The notes: generated by a model from the sequence alone, not told the origin. 64,000 bases of DNA from Paludibacteraceae bacterium (GCA_024401475.1 JAKSKZ010000007.1:1-64000), one strand, 5' to 3'; counted from the stretch's first letter, positions 52,601 to 61,344 are shown. Made by a program: numbers and translations.

Positions 52601-52670
52601 TGCAGATTACGCATCTGGACTCTACCTTGTTTCAAATGGATCAAAGACCATAAAAATGGTAAAAGAGTAA
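49614..52670 (+). CDS. Multidomain secreted xylan-active enzyme: CE1-like esterase, CBM6, GH43, CBM, T9SS tail
   Basis: I prefer Met at 49614 (MRTLYKSMMAAASGLMLCAS signal peptide); an upstream in-frame ATG is at 49593. Domains: a CE1/feruloyl-esterase-like alpha/beta hydrolase (about 25-285, nucleophile Ser in GFSMGG), CBM6 (about 297-440, IPGTIEAEEYDFGGQGVSY), GH43 five-bladed propeller (about 482-790, RYGADPCAMVYGD and LFDPAVLVDEDGTGYLYF), a second CBM6/36-like domain (about 815-940), and a type-A T9SS sorting domain (LMVEPNPAKDVITV to the end). It joins side-chain deacylation with arabinofuranose or xylose removal on one surface protein. The substrate is likely acetylated or feruloylated arabinoxylan. 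Exact GH43 specificity is not readable. Confidence 0.9.
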   Translation: MRTLYKSMMAAASGLMLCASVSAQNLPGTKMSINVNGKNRTIDVYAPNGMGENRPMLISAHGMGQDIGYQKSMSRWDLVADTAKFLVVYPASDGSTWNLDGNGSDIAFMKAIIKEMSSKYKIDLNRVYMSGFSMGGMLTYIVANNMADQIAACAPLSGYPIGDKTAKPSRPIPIIHTNGDGDDVVHYEPWKGYFNGMYQEQQGAYAQAESWAKANGCDATPVEVKIDNTATRYMWKNGECGVEVWLNKVYRRGHVPSNEGYHSAREIWKFVSQYSLSCGAPKEPEEVAPYNGTPASIPGTIEAEEYDFGGQGVSYNDKDSQNHGEAFRNDGVDIYKKDNGAIVVGYNQNGEWLNYTVDVKETSKYTVTISAATDNATASFQLLIDGNAVTGEVSAPNTGDFSKFSTIKVRTKEIPAGEHTLQLLVVNDWFDIDNMKFEIYESNGNEPYDDNGCVVGMRDNDELASIFSTISLSNVNPKVKPTTNHNPIMTQRYGADPCAMVYGDSVYIYMTHDIYEYENGSIKSNGYGKITEIVCLSSADLVNWTDHGPMKVAGSGGISKASNSWAPTACHAKINGKDRFFLYFANNANGIYVVAANTPYGPWEDVRNGAGLITRATPNCQDVTWLFDPAVLVDEDGTGYLYFGGGVPDGRQENPGTARIAKLGKDFISIDGTPASLNPPYLFEDAGINKIGNKYVYSYCTNWNVPVGNQFGISNAVIATMTSSSPMSGFKFDRKVFDNPSRWLGDNGNNHHGFFKFKGKWYICYHSQWIQNQIGVKGGYRSSHVDYANVDEEKGQILGVDAGTTKGVSQVTPVDATKFIQAECFAWQNGIEVNYVGKSTNMAVSGKDGSWIGLCGVKAEGVNKFKARVSAPCGGAIRITTGSANGTVIGYLNVEANTSFDEFECKLLSDIPAATDLFFTFSGELQFDSWQMFYVDPTNNETIDASASNLMVEPNPAKDVITVSGLNKGDIITIRTMTGVVKKAFVAESEAVEVEVADYASGLYLVSNGSKTIKMVKE

Positions 52671-52701
52671 ATAGTCCTAAAAAGCCTTTTAAAGGCATAA
52701 G

Positions 52702-52738
52702 AAACGCCGCTGTTGGATAACTCCACAGCGGCGTTTTT
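52702..52738 (+). terminator. Terminator of the CE1/GH43 gene
   Basis: AAACGCCGCTGT (52702-52713) and ACAGCGGCGTTT (52725-52736) form a perfect 12-bp stem with a T-rich end. A smaller GCCTTTTAAAGGC palindrome precedes it. Confidence 0.85.
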
Positions 52739-52939
52739 GTTGTCTGCACACATCTCCCGATTTGTTTTCCAAGGCTGATTATAGTATCACCTTTTAATAA
52801 AACATTGGCGCCCGCTTTACATTTTTGAACAGACATAAAAAATGGAATATTATCCCCTAAGGGGAAAGTCTCATGAGACCTCTTCATTTTTCCACCAACG
52901 TGAAATTCCTATGGGATAGATACGCTTTGTATTGCCAAC

Positions 52940-55060
52940 TCAATATTTCACAATCTTAAAGTGCTTGCCGTTCAAATCCAATAGATAAACACCTTTAGGA
53001 TAGTCAGCACCAAAAATCCGAACCGAACCACACGCAAGACGTATTTCTTCCAACTTCAATCCGTTCGTTGAATAGACGGAACAAAAGAGATCTTCTTGCT
53101 TCGACGCAATAGAAAACGCTCCATTTTCATACACAACAGAGATGCCGGATTTTCCAGCCATCTCATCATTTATAGAGACAGGGACATCGCCTTCAAGAAT
53201 TGTCAACTTCAACCAAACTTCCGTTTGGGCACCCGTCCCATCGCAAACAAGCAATTTCAAATACTTCTTAACCGTAGCTGTAGGTATGCCTACGATTTCA
53301 AAATCGCTATTGAGCGACAACCCTGCAGGCAGTCCGTCTTTCCACTTTATTGTGTAATGACCATCGCCTCCAACAGGATTCAATTTAGCATAATACGACT
53401 GCCCAACTTTTCCATTCGGAAGAGAATCACGGTTCGTCAAATCAAGTTTTCCATATTGGATGGAATCGCCGCCTATCTCATCTCCTTCTCCGTCGTCATC
53501 ATCACCTGCACCATCATCATCGTCATCCATCTCGCACTCGCCATAACAGAACGACATCTTTGGGTCAGGCTTACTGAAATTACAGAGATAAATGCCTGAA
53601 TTTTCACCGTTGTTCCACTTCGCATTTGGTGTGCTATCATCAGAAAACACCTTTGCCGAAGAGATACTACTCCAAAATGGATTATTATTTGAAGCAGGAC
53701 GGCAATCTAACTTGTCCGGATTATCCTTATATCTATTATCCCCTGGTTCGTAAACATGCCAAATGTAAATGCCAGAAGTATTTACAATTCTTTGGTTCAA
53801 ATAGAAAGAATTTCGCACCTCAATATAATAACGTTCCTTCTGTGGATCTCCGTCAACATTTCCATAATAGACCGCTACGTTTCCTGGACCATACTCAAGC
53901 TCAACCCGTGTTCCCTTCTCCAAATCATTCAACACTATTTTATTGTCGAGCCAGCCCACATTATCCAAAATCCAAGGATTGGGAATCGGTGGATTTTTGG
54001 GGCTACCAATAAAGAACTCATCCGCCACATTGAAATTCTCTGCCGTATTGCCTGTATGATTGTCAAACGGATAGAAATCGGGAGCACCGAGAAGCAAATG
54101 GAAGGACTCGTGAACAAAAGTTCCCATTCCCAGTTTTTCCGAACAATAGGCCAACTGATACAACTGATAAAAGGATCTGTAGGTGTTTGTTTCTGCATTT
54201 TTCTCCTGCATCCTCATAGTCCCTTTGTGAGGCCACAAGCCCGTAGCCCATTTGTTGGGACACTCGCCAGCGTATAGGATATTCACAGCATAGTAGCTCG
54301 ACCCATTGCGAGAAAGATCGTTCAAGTCAAAGCCATCCACTGACTTTGAAAAGCCGTTGAGCGCATCCAACACCGCAGGCTGCAGACGGTCAAACGTGTA
54401 TGTACTGGCATCAGACGGGGCATAGTAAGACTTCTCATTAGGCATAGTATGGGGAGCCTTGGGTAAATAATTGATATACGTAAGTTTACCATTGGATATC
54501 CAACTAAAATACTCCCTTATAGACATTGTATTGCCATTGATACTACCCTCTCCATTCAAAAACTTATTAAGTTCTGCCATAGAAAAAGGGAACTTGCAAT
54601 CGGGGAAATCAATAAGCACCGTCACACCGTAAATAGTATCGGGCAACACGGTGGCCGAACGCAACTCTGGTTTCGCCAACTCATCACGAATTCCCAACGT
54701 CTCTTTCCCCTTGGCGATTTTCCGGGCAAGAGCATCCGAAGATATACGCTGATGGGGAGCAACAATCATCGTCACAGCCTTAGCGACCTCGCCGCCTCGA
54801 TAACGAATGCCCGAAGAGGCATAGTCCGAACTATCCGCCGAAACCAACGCATAGCAGATATAGCCATCATCTGGATCGACTGTCAATGTATAACCATCCA
54901 AACTTTCGGCTTGGAGATAAAAATCATTGCCAAACAATCTGACCGTCACAGAATCGCCGTCAGGCTGGGTAAATGTATAAAGTGTTCCATTATAACTTCT
55001 TGCCGAAACGCATATGCAACTCAAAAGAGCAACAAACAGCGTCACTATCACATTTTTCAT
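52940..55060 (-). CDS. Secreted M6-like metalloprotease with Ig-like domain and T9SS tail
   Basis: The start is at 55060 (MKNVIVTLFVALLSCICVSA signal), 706 residues. A propeptide-like N-terminal domain (about 20-130, FTQPDGDSVTVRLFGNDFYLQAES) matches those of Bacteroidota M6 proteases. The catalytic region has TVLIDFPD, IREYFSWISNGKL and the zinc site FVHESFHLLLGAPDFYP (about 332). This reads HExxHxxxGxxD, one residue longer than the usual HExxHxxGxxD. A very acidic linker (MDDDDDGAGDDDDGEGDE) leads to an Ig-like putative domain (about 560-640) and a T9SS type-A-like sorting domain ending GVYLLDLNGKHFKIVKY. It is likely an extracellular protease. Confidence 0.85.
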   Translation of the reverse strand: MKNVIVTLFVALLSCICVSARSYNGTLYTFTQPDGDSVTVRLFGNDFYLQAESLDGYTLTVDPDDGYICYALVSADSSDYASSGIRYRGGEVAKAVTMIVAPHQRISSDALARKIAKGKETLGIRDELAKPELRSATVLPDTIYGVTVLIDFPDCKFPFSMAELNKFLNGEGSINGNTMSIREYFSWISNGKLTYINYLPKAPHTMPNEKSYYAPSDASTYTFDRLQPAVLDALNGFSKSVDGFDLNDLSRNGSSYYAVNILYAGECPNKWATGLWPHKGTMRMQEKNAETNTYRSFYQLYQLAYCSEKLGMGTFVHESFHLLLGAPDFYPFDNHTGNTAENFNVADEFFIGSPKNPPIPNPWILDNVGWLDNKIVLNDLEKGTRVELEYGPGNVAVYYGNVDGDPQKERYYIEVRNSFYLNQRIVNTSGIYIWHVYEPGDNRYKDNPDKLDCRPASNNNPFWSSISSAKVFSDDSTPNAKWNNGENSGIYLCNFSKPDPKMSFCYGECEMDDDDDGAGDDDDGEGDEIGGDSIQYGKLDLTNRDSLPNGKVGQSYYAKLNPVGGDGHYTIKWKDGLPAGLSLNSDFEIVGIPTATVKKYLKLLVCDGTGAQTEVWLKLTILEGDVPVSINDEMAGKSGISVVYENGAFSIASKQEDLFCSVYSTNGLKLEEIRLACGSVRIFGADYPKGVYLLDLNGKHFKIVKY

Positions 55061-55246
55061 TTCATATAGATTTTGAACTAACATTTTCTATTTTTCGAAT
55101 CTAAGATAGAAATAAAAATGACACGTCGACAAACATAAAGAGAGAAATTATAAAACGCATAAACTTTAGCAAAGTAAATAGAGGTAATATAACAACTTTG
55201 TAAAACATTCTCTATCTTTGTGAAAACCATATAGAACTACACATAC

Positions 55247-58200
55247 ATGAAAAGACACTTTTTCCCTTTAATAGCATTCCTTTTATCCTTTGCTCCTCTT
55301 TCAAGAGCAGACATCGACATCACGGACCTATACTTGCAAAATGCAGGATTTGACGACGAAGCTCATTTCGATTATAAAAAAAATGAGAATGGCAATGTGG
55401 CTCAAGAAATCCTACCCATTTATGGTTGGAACAAAGACATTGGGGTAGATTACACCATCACGGGAATCTACGAATTGGGAACTGCCAAAACTTTCAACAC
55501 TTACGGGAAAGTACCCACCTCTGGCTATAATGGCTCTAACGGCGGCTGCCTTGCCCTCAGCACAGGTTGGGAGGAGACTTTAAAATTCTTCCAAACCATC
55601 ACGCTTCCGGAGGGAAGCTATAAACTTCAATCGGCTTTCTATAACGGCAGCAACGCCGAGAGCGGAAAAAGTCTCATGGGGTTCGTAACAAACAACAGAG
55701 ACGCCGTATTATCAACCACTTCATCATTCCCATTGAACCAATGGACTCTCGACGAAATATCGCTCAACCTCTCCAAAGAAACGGAAGGGCACTTGCAAAT
55801 CGGTTTCCAAGGCGTGGCTGGAGGATCGGCCAACTCCGCCAAAGTGGTAGTAGATTTCGTCAAACTCTATCTGGTTGGAGACAATAATTCACTCATCAGC
55901 AACATTCGTTCTACGCTAAATACTACAATTGCTTCAGCCCTAAAGACATACGGCAACGGAGATGGAAAGAAAGCAGAGGAACTAAAAAAAGTCATAGACC
56001 AATCTCAAGTGAACGCCGAAAACACCTCGGCCTCCTACGCAGAACTCTTCAAAGCCAACGAAGCCTTGAAAAAAGCGTTGGTTCTATTCGAGTGGGCAAA
56101 TGCAACCATCGACCACCCTTCCGATTTCACAAAATTCATCGTCAACCCCAATTTCGAAGAGGGCTTCAATGGATGGAAACAAAGCGAATTAAAGATTCAA
56201 ACCAACTCATCATTTCCTTTGAAATCGGGCCAAACTTACGTTGAAAAATGGGTCTCTGCAGCCAACTCCGTTGGAGATGTCAGCGTTCTACAAACAATAG
56301 GAAGCGAATTACCTCAAGGCATCTATACACTCAAGGCATCAGCACAAAACCTCCAAGAGGGTGCGACCCATCAAAGCGGTGCTTGGATTATGGCAGAAAA
56401 CGACAGCATAGAGATCTCCGAGGCAAAGGAATATACACTGCAATTCACCCACATCGAAAATGAATTCTCTTTTGGATTCATAACTCACAACGCTTCGGGC
56501 AACTGGGTGGCTCTTGACAATTTCAAACTTTACTACAGCGCAGCCTCAACAGAAGATTATAAGAAGGAGATGTCTCGTCGTATGGAAACAGGTGACGAGT
56601 TGTTGAAAAATAGAATGTGTGAAAACCATCGCAAAAATCTTCAAATGGCTATAAAGCAAGCTGAAGAATGGTTAAATACCAATGATGAAAATAGCATGAC
56701 AAGCATTGCCACTGCACTTAGGAAGGCAACACTCACAGCACAATCGTCCGTTGAGGCATTCACCCGTTTAGCAAATCAAATACAAAAGGCAACAAAGGAG
56801 ATAAAAATAGGGGGCAATAGCAACGAGGTCTTGGAAAGCGCCATTCAAAAAGCACAAACCGATTTAGGAAACGAATCGTTGAGCATTGCCGAAATCAATG
56901 CCAGCACTCAAAAATTGCAGAACTACATACTTTTCTACAAAACGGAAAATTCTGACGACCGTCCTTTATACGCCTACGCAAGCGATTATTTGAGCGGAGC
57001 TACAAAGATTTTTGCTCGTTCAAGATTTGAGAGCAGCGAGTATGACAAAATCATAGAGAAAGGATTTTGTTGGAGTACAGAAAAGAAGCCAACCATACTC
57101 GACAACATCTCCACGCTATCCTACGAAAACAATGGTGAAATCTTTGTGATAGAGGGGTTACAACCTGCAACATTCTACTACATCCGTCCGTATGCCATCA
57201 CCGACAAATACGCCCTATCCTATGGTGATCCAATCAAGGTCTGCACATTGCCCAAGGGCAACGTCACATGGAGTTACAACAACGGAGGGTCGGATGAAGA
57301 GAACGACCGAATCAACAATGCCATTGCCGAAGCCGTGGACATTTGGAACAATATAACAAGCATCCAAGGCCTACACATCTCTGTATCCTACGGAGCCAGC
57401 ACACCTACTGCCGATTGCAGTTACGGAGGCTCCATGCGTGTAGGTCCCAACGCAAGTTACCAACGGACGGGAACAATTCAACACGAGATGTGCCATGCGG
57501 CAGGCGTCGGCACTACCGATCGCTGGTATAACGACGGCACCTATCGTGAAAATGTCAGCACAGGCATTTGGTTGGGCGACAGAACAGACCGAGTATTGAC
57601 CTTCCTCGAAGCAGAAGAAGCCCACCTGAAAGGTGACAAAACGCACTTCTGGCCTTATGGCGTGAATGGAGCTCACGAAGATACCGGCAATAAAATGCTC
57701 TATTATGCCAACGCACTCATCATCCAAGGATTGGGCGAAGATTTTCTTCCGCCTGTTGCGGGAGCATTCGCTTCGCCTGCCTACACTTTTCAGCAGGACG
57801 ACGAGCAGAACTACTACATCTTGCCGGCAGACACGAAACGACCAACTATGCTCCAAGCCCGAAACGATGGAACTCTCGGTTTAACAGAAACGAAATGGGA
57901 AGATGTGCGAAAAGATGCCTCGCTGGCTTGGAAAATCACGTTCAACCCCAAAACGCAACTCTACGAATTCAAAAACGTTCAAAACAAGCAAGCCATCGCT
58001 AACTACAGTTCGGATGTGAAACTCTCTGCAACCGACAATTTCGGCCTACAACTTTTGGGCGCACGCGAATGGAGCGAAATAGAGTACCGTCTCTGCAAAT
58101 CCTATTGGATGACTTTCGCCAACGGAACCAACCGACCTCTCACCATGGCTCAAAAATACAACAACATCGTGGCAGAGACCTTTGATCATAGGAATAGCGC

Positions 58201-58486
58201 AGTGCCTCAACGCTGGATTATTCTTTCCGAAAACGACATTCGAGAGATAACTGGCGACAATACTGGATTACAAGAGGAATCCTATGCGACATCATCCATT
58301 CTCGTCAGCAATGCACAAGAGAGCCTTATCATCGAAACAACCCATAAAGGCGAATGGATATACATCCACGATCTTCGAGGAAGACTTCTCAAACGATTCT
58401 ATATGCAGGCAGGCCTACGCACCACTATACCAATGGCGTCAGGATTCTATCTCGTAAATGGACAAAAGGCCATCTCTTTGAAATAA
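55247..58486 (+). CDS. Large secreted HExxH metalloprotease-like protein
   Basis: This 1079-residue protein has a signal peptide (MKRHFFPLIAFLLSFAPLSRA). Two galactose-binding-like beta-sandwich modules (about 25-210 and 300-430, NPNFEEGFNGWKQS) alternate with helical FIVAR-like segments (about 220-290 and 435-570). An Fn3-like domain (about 575-670) precedes a catalytic-looking region with IQHEMCHAAGVGTTDRW (about 745), an HExxHxxG zinc motif, and ASPAYTFQQDDEQNYYIL. A ricin/RICIN-like block (about 860-990) and a T9SS-type C-terminal end (GEWIYIHDLRGRLLKRFYM...) follow. FIVAR and galactose-binding modules suggest a host-glycoprotein or plant cell-wall protein target. The family name is not certain. 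Confidence 0.75.
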   Translation: MKRHFFPLIAFLLSFAPLSRADIDITDLYLQNAGFDDEAHFDYKKNENGNVAQEILPIYGWNKDIGVDYTITGIYELGTAKTFNTYGKVPTSGYNGSNGGCLALSTGWEETLKFFQTITLPEGSYKLQSAFYNGSNAESGKSLMGFVTNNRDAVLSTTSSFPLNQWTLDEISLNLSKETEGHLQIGFQGVAGGSANSAKVVVDFVKLYLVGDNNSLISNIRSTLNTTIASALKTYGNGDGKKAEELKKVIDQSQVNAENTSASYAELFKANEALKKALVLFEWANATIDHPSDFTKFIVNPNFEEGFNGWKQSELKIQTNSSFPLKSGQTYVEKWVSAANSVGDVSVLQTIGSELPQGIYTLKASAQNLQEGATHQSGAWIMAENDSIEISEAKEYTLQFTHIENEFSFGFITHNASGNWVALDNFKLYYSAASTEDYKKEMSRRMETGDELLKNRMCENHRKNLQMAIKQAEEWLNTNDENSMTSIATALRKATLTAQSSVEAFTRLANQIQKATKEIKIGGNSNEVLESAIQKAQTDLGNESLSIAEINASTQKLQNYILFYKTENSDDRPLYAYASDYLSGATKIFARSRFESSEYDKIIEKGFCWSTEKKPTILDNISTLSYENNGEIFVIEGLQPATFYYIRPYAITDKYALSYGDPIKVCTLPKGNVTWSYNNGGSDEENDRINNAIAEAVDIWNNITSIQGLHISVSYGASTPTADCSYGGSMRVGPNASYQRTGTIQHEMCHAAGVGTTDRWYNDGTYRENVSTGIWLGDRTDRVLTFLEAEEAHLKGDKTHFWPYGVNGAHEDTGNKMLYYANALIIQGLGEDFLPPVAGAFASPAYTFQQDDEQNYYILPADTKRPTMLQARNDGTLGLTETKWEDVRKDASLAWKITFNPKTQLYEFKNVQNKQAIANYSSDVKLSATDNFGLQLLGAREWSEIEYRLCKSYWMTFANGTNRPLTMAQKYNNIVAETFDHRNSAVPQRWIILSENDIREITGDNTGLQEESYATSSILVSNAQESLIIETTHKGEWIYIHDLRGRLLKRFYMQAGLRTTIPMASGFYLVNGQKAISLK

Positions 58487-58518
58487 AGGACAAGGCCTAT
58501 ATCGGCAAACAAAAAACA

Positions 58519-58563
58519 CCCTTGCAACCTCTCCTCAACGGAGCTATTGCAAGGGATTTTTGT
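58519..58563. terminator. Bidirectional terminator between the metalloprotease gene and the ATP-grasp operon
   Basis: CCCTTGCAA (58519-58527) and TTGCAAGGG (58547-58555) with an inner CTCC/GGAG. It is flanked by A6 on the left and ATTTTTG on the right, so it can stop both convergent transcripts. Confidence 0.8.
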
Positions 58564-58569
58564 CAATAA

Positions 58570-59511
58570 TTACTCTTCGTTAGACTCAATGATTCTAAAT
58601 AATAACGTATTTTGAAATGTGATGGATTTATTTCTTGCAAAAAAGATGGTTCCCGACACAGGGCTCTTCAACTCACAAACTTGATAACCTTCATACGGAT
58701 GCATGATTCGAGCGATTACCTCACCCTCTTCTACCTCTTGCCCAGCCTCTCGTTCCACTATCAATATTCCTGCATGGGGGGCCTGAATAGAGATCAACTG
58801 CTTTCCCTCTATAATCATTGGCGATTGACAGCCACTTCCGCTAACACTTAATGAAGCCATACCTTTATAGGTCATAAATCGACAAATAGCATCGATGGAA
58901 ATACGAGCCATTTCATGGTCGATAACATCCGTCGTTCCCGCATACAAAGAGAAGGCTTGCGTCTCCCAAATCTGCCAGTTGTAGTTCAACAATACCGTGT
59001 CGAAAGGCTCCGGATCACGAATGGCAATATACGGAAAGCCAAAATACTTGGCATCATCCACGTCTTCAAAACCCGTATGAATCATGCGGACATGAGGCAA
59101 GAAATTACCCGGCAAATAGTAGGATGCCAACTGTATTCCGAACTTGAAATCCTTGATAAATTCAAACAATCCAGCCGCAATTCGCTGAGTGGTTTCGCCC
59201 TGATTATAACCTGGAAACATACGGTTAATATCCGTATTGTCCAATGCCCAGAACCTTTTTTCTATATTGATGGAGAATGGATTGACGGAAGGAATTACAG
59301 AGATAGAAACACCCTGCTGAATGCGATTGGTTTCCTCCGCATATTTTAGCAAAGCCACCAATCGGCTGGCAATATATTGTTGTTGGATTTCATCTCCGCG
59401 CATGGAGCCCACGATACACAAAGATTTCTCCCCTTCTCCAAATGTATAAGCCTTGATACGGAAGTCATCACGATAAGGTGACGACATACGAAATATAGTT
59501 TGTACTTTCAT
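58570..59511 (-). CDS. AstE/AspA-family protein lacking the zinc-binding histidines (probable pseudoenzyme)
   Basis: This 313-residue protein aligns along its whole length with the neighbouring hydrolase. The zinc motif THGDE is replaced by SMRGDE (His to Arg), and the second zinc-binding position DIHAS by IQLAS (His to Leu). The substrate-side NTDINRMFPG is kept, and the C-terminal biotinyl-lipoyl-like barrel (GEVIARIMHPYEG, LKSPVSGTIF) is intact. It is therefore likely a non-catalytic partner or regulator of the active paralogue. It is the last gene of a five-gene minus-strand operon, 14 bp after the active copy. Confidence 0.82.
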   Translation of the reverse strand: MKVQTIFRMSSPYRDDFRIKAYTFGEGEKSLCIVGSMRGDEIQQQYIASRLVALLKYAEETNRIQQGVSISVIPSVNPFSINIEKRFWALDNTDINRMFPGYNQGETTQRIAAGLFEFIKDFKFGIQLASYYLPGNFLPHVRMIHTGFEDVDDAKYFGFPYIAIRDPEPFDTVLLNYNWQIWETQAFSLYAGTTDVIDHEMARISIDAICRFMTYKGMASLSVSGSGCQSPMIIEGKQLISIQAPHAGILIVEREAGQEVEEGEVIARIMHPYEGYQVCELKSPVSGTIFFARNKSITFQNTLLFRIIESNEE

Positions 59512-59525
59512 AACTTTTCAATAAA

Positions 59526-60452
59526 TCATAAACGATGAATTCTGCCCAAGAGGGAACCCTCATAAACCATTGGGTAAGCACGGATTGTAAAGAGCAATCC
59601 GTTGCATGGAGCGACAACATTACTCAAGACGTCGCCCGTCAATGGCGAAATAATCTGACCGATGGTCTCTCCTTTCGTCACGACAACGTCATTGTGCAAT
59701 TCCGTAATGAAAACTCCGCTCACCGTCGCATTCAAGAAAGCCACCGCATCGGGGCCTTGACTAACGATGCTCTCTTTCAAACTTGAAGTATCGGCAGCTT
59801 CCGTCCATATTCCCATGTGGAACATCAGGTTCTGGATGCCCGTCACCAATTGGTCGCACATGGCATGGCTGATTCTTCCTCCCACACCCATTTCAGCCAC
59901 AAGACAAGGCGTACCTGTTGAATTAAGAGAATGAGCCAAAGTTGATTCCAAAACCGTGGCTGCTTGATGAATCCAGATAAAATCAATGCCCAACATTTTA
60001 GCATAAGGGACCAACAACGGTGCGGTCTGCTCCGAGATACGAACTTGGGGGATCTCTCTCAGAAAAATATTTGAAGCATGAATATCGATCACCATATCGG
60101 CTCCCGACAAATCCGTATAAATATCATGAGCGACCTTCTCTATCATTGATCCGCGGGAATTTCCCGGGAAGATTCGGTTCATATCCAAATCGAAGGCAGG
60201 CACGCCCCTTTGCATGGAATCAATGCCCAACGGATTCAGCGCAGGATATAAGTCAATCGTGCCTTGAAGCAAATTCATATTCTCTTTCACCATCTTGGCA
60301 ATTAAGTAACAGACATACTGTCCCTCCAATTCATCACCATGCGTACCTGTAACAATACAAATACGCTTTCCTTTCCCATTCGTAAAATGGTTCTTGACAA
60401 TGCGGAACTCCTCGTCCACAGGCATTTCAAGACTTGTAACATTCTGAATCAT
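59526..60452 (-). CDS. Succinylglutamate desuccinylase/aspartoacylase-family zinc hydrolase
   Basis: This 308-residue M14-like zinc hydrolase has all expected motifs: TGTHGDELEGQ (His and Glu ligands, about 36-46), FDLDMNRIFPG (substrate-binding Asn and Arg), MVIDIHAS (third ligand), and VAEMGVGG with a catalytic-type Glu. The C-terminal ~80 residues form a lipoyl-like barrel (GETIGQIISPLTG). The family cleaves N-acyl amino acids or small amide bonds. In this operon it may cleave a product of the ATP-grasp ligase. Its ATG overlaps the transglutaminase stop by 4 bp, so translation is coupled. Confidence 0.88.
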   Translation of the reverse strand: MIQNVTSLEMPVDEEFRIVKNHFTNGKGKRICIVTGTHGDELEGQYVCYLIAKMVKENMNLLQGTIDLYPALNPLGIDSMQRGVPAFDLDMNRIFPGNSRGSMIEKVAHDIYTDLSGADMVIDIHASNIFLREIPQVRISEQTAPLLVPYAKMLGIDFIWIHQAATVLESTLAHSLNSTGTPCLVAEMGVGGRISHAMCDQLVTGIQNLMFHMGIWTEAADTSSLKESIVSQGPDAVAFLNATVSGVFITELHNDVVVTKGETIGQIISPLTGDVLSNVVAPCNGLLFTIRAYPMVYEGSLLGRIHRL

Positions 60453-61237
60453 ATTTCTCTCATTTCACAATTTATCGTTAACTTCTCTTTGGTAAATGTA
60501 AAAATCTGTCCACGATTGGACGGGCAGTCGCTCACATCCCGACCATGGGCAATCTTCACATACCCCCAATCTATTTTCTTGTTGTATGTTGCATCGTAGC
60601 CCAACCACTGCTTCCCGTCGTGTATCTCCACCCAAGCGTGCGTTTCGCCCTCGCCCAAAACAAAACCATTCACATAGCGGGCGTGAAGACCCAAGCAACG
60701 GCAAACGGCTATCAATAGATGAGCATAATCCTGACAAACGCCCTTCTCCTTGTGAAACACCTCCACTGCGGTTGTCGTATTGTCCGTTTCATACTTTTGA
60801 TAGCGGATTTTGTGATGGACGGCATGAGTCAATATTTCGGGCAACGACCAGCCTTCTTGTTTATATTCTGCAATTTGCTTCGCCCAATCCATCAGTTCTT
60901 GATCATACTGAATAAGGTAGGAAGGGGACGAATAAATATCATTAGGACAAGGATCAGGAATCGCATATTTTTCACACTCCACAATACCTTTACTCTCCAC
61001 TCTGAAATAGTCATGCCACAAATTGTAACTACCATATTGTATGCTGTTTCCAAAAGCATCTGTCGAGAAATTCAATATGCAGTCGGAAGGAAGCACCAAC
61101 AAACTCTGCTCCTCCAATCGCTGAAACTCATTTACACAAGGAACAGCTCTCAATTTAAAGAAATGATACTCTACCGCAGGGGTGAACTTCGCCTCTGTTA
61201 CATAGCGGTAGTAGTATCGTCTCTTCTCTGTACTCAT
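60449..61237 (-). CDS. Transglutaminase-like cysteine peptidase
   Basis: This 262-residue protein has an N-terminal beta domain (about 8-110) that precedes the transglutaminase core, with the triad Cys in KGVCQDYAHL (about 169), His in ETHAWVEIHDG (about 202) and Asp in LGYDATYN (about 217). Such bacterial transglutaminase-fold proteins act as peptidases or amide hydrolases and recur beside alpha-E and circularly permuted ATP-grasp genes. No signal peptide is seen, so it acts in the cytosol. It sits between the alpha-E gene (107 bp upstream) and the AstE hydrolase (4-bp overlap). Confidence 0.9.
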   Translation of the reverse strand: MSTEKRRYYYRYVTEAKFTPAVEYHFFKLRAVPCVNEFQRLEEQSLLVLPSDCILNFSTDAFGNSIQYGSYNLWHDYFRVESKGIVECEKYAIPDPCPNDIYSSPSYLIQYDQELMDWAKQIAEYKQEGWSLPEILTHAVHHKIRYQKYETDNTTTAVEVFHKEKGVCQDYAHLLIAVCRCLGLHARYVNGFVLGEGETHAWVEIHDGKQWLGYDATYNKKIDWGYVKIAHGRDVSDCPSNRGQIFTFTKEKLTINCEMREI

Positions 61238-61344
61238 TTAACCATTAACTTATTGTCGATTTTCAAAGTGGGTCCCGATCTGTTTCGTGGGAGGGAAATC
61301 CAAACCAGGACCTCACTCATTTATTCTCTCAAAAGGCATAAGCC

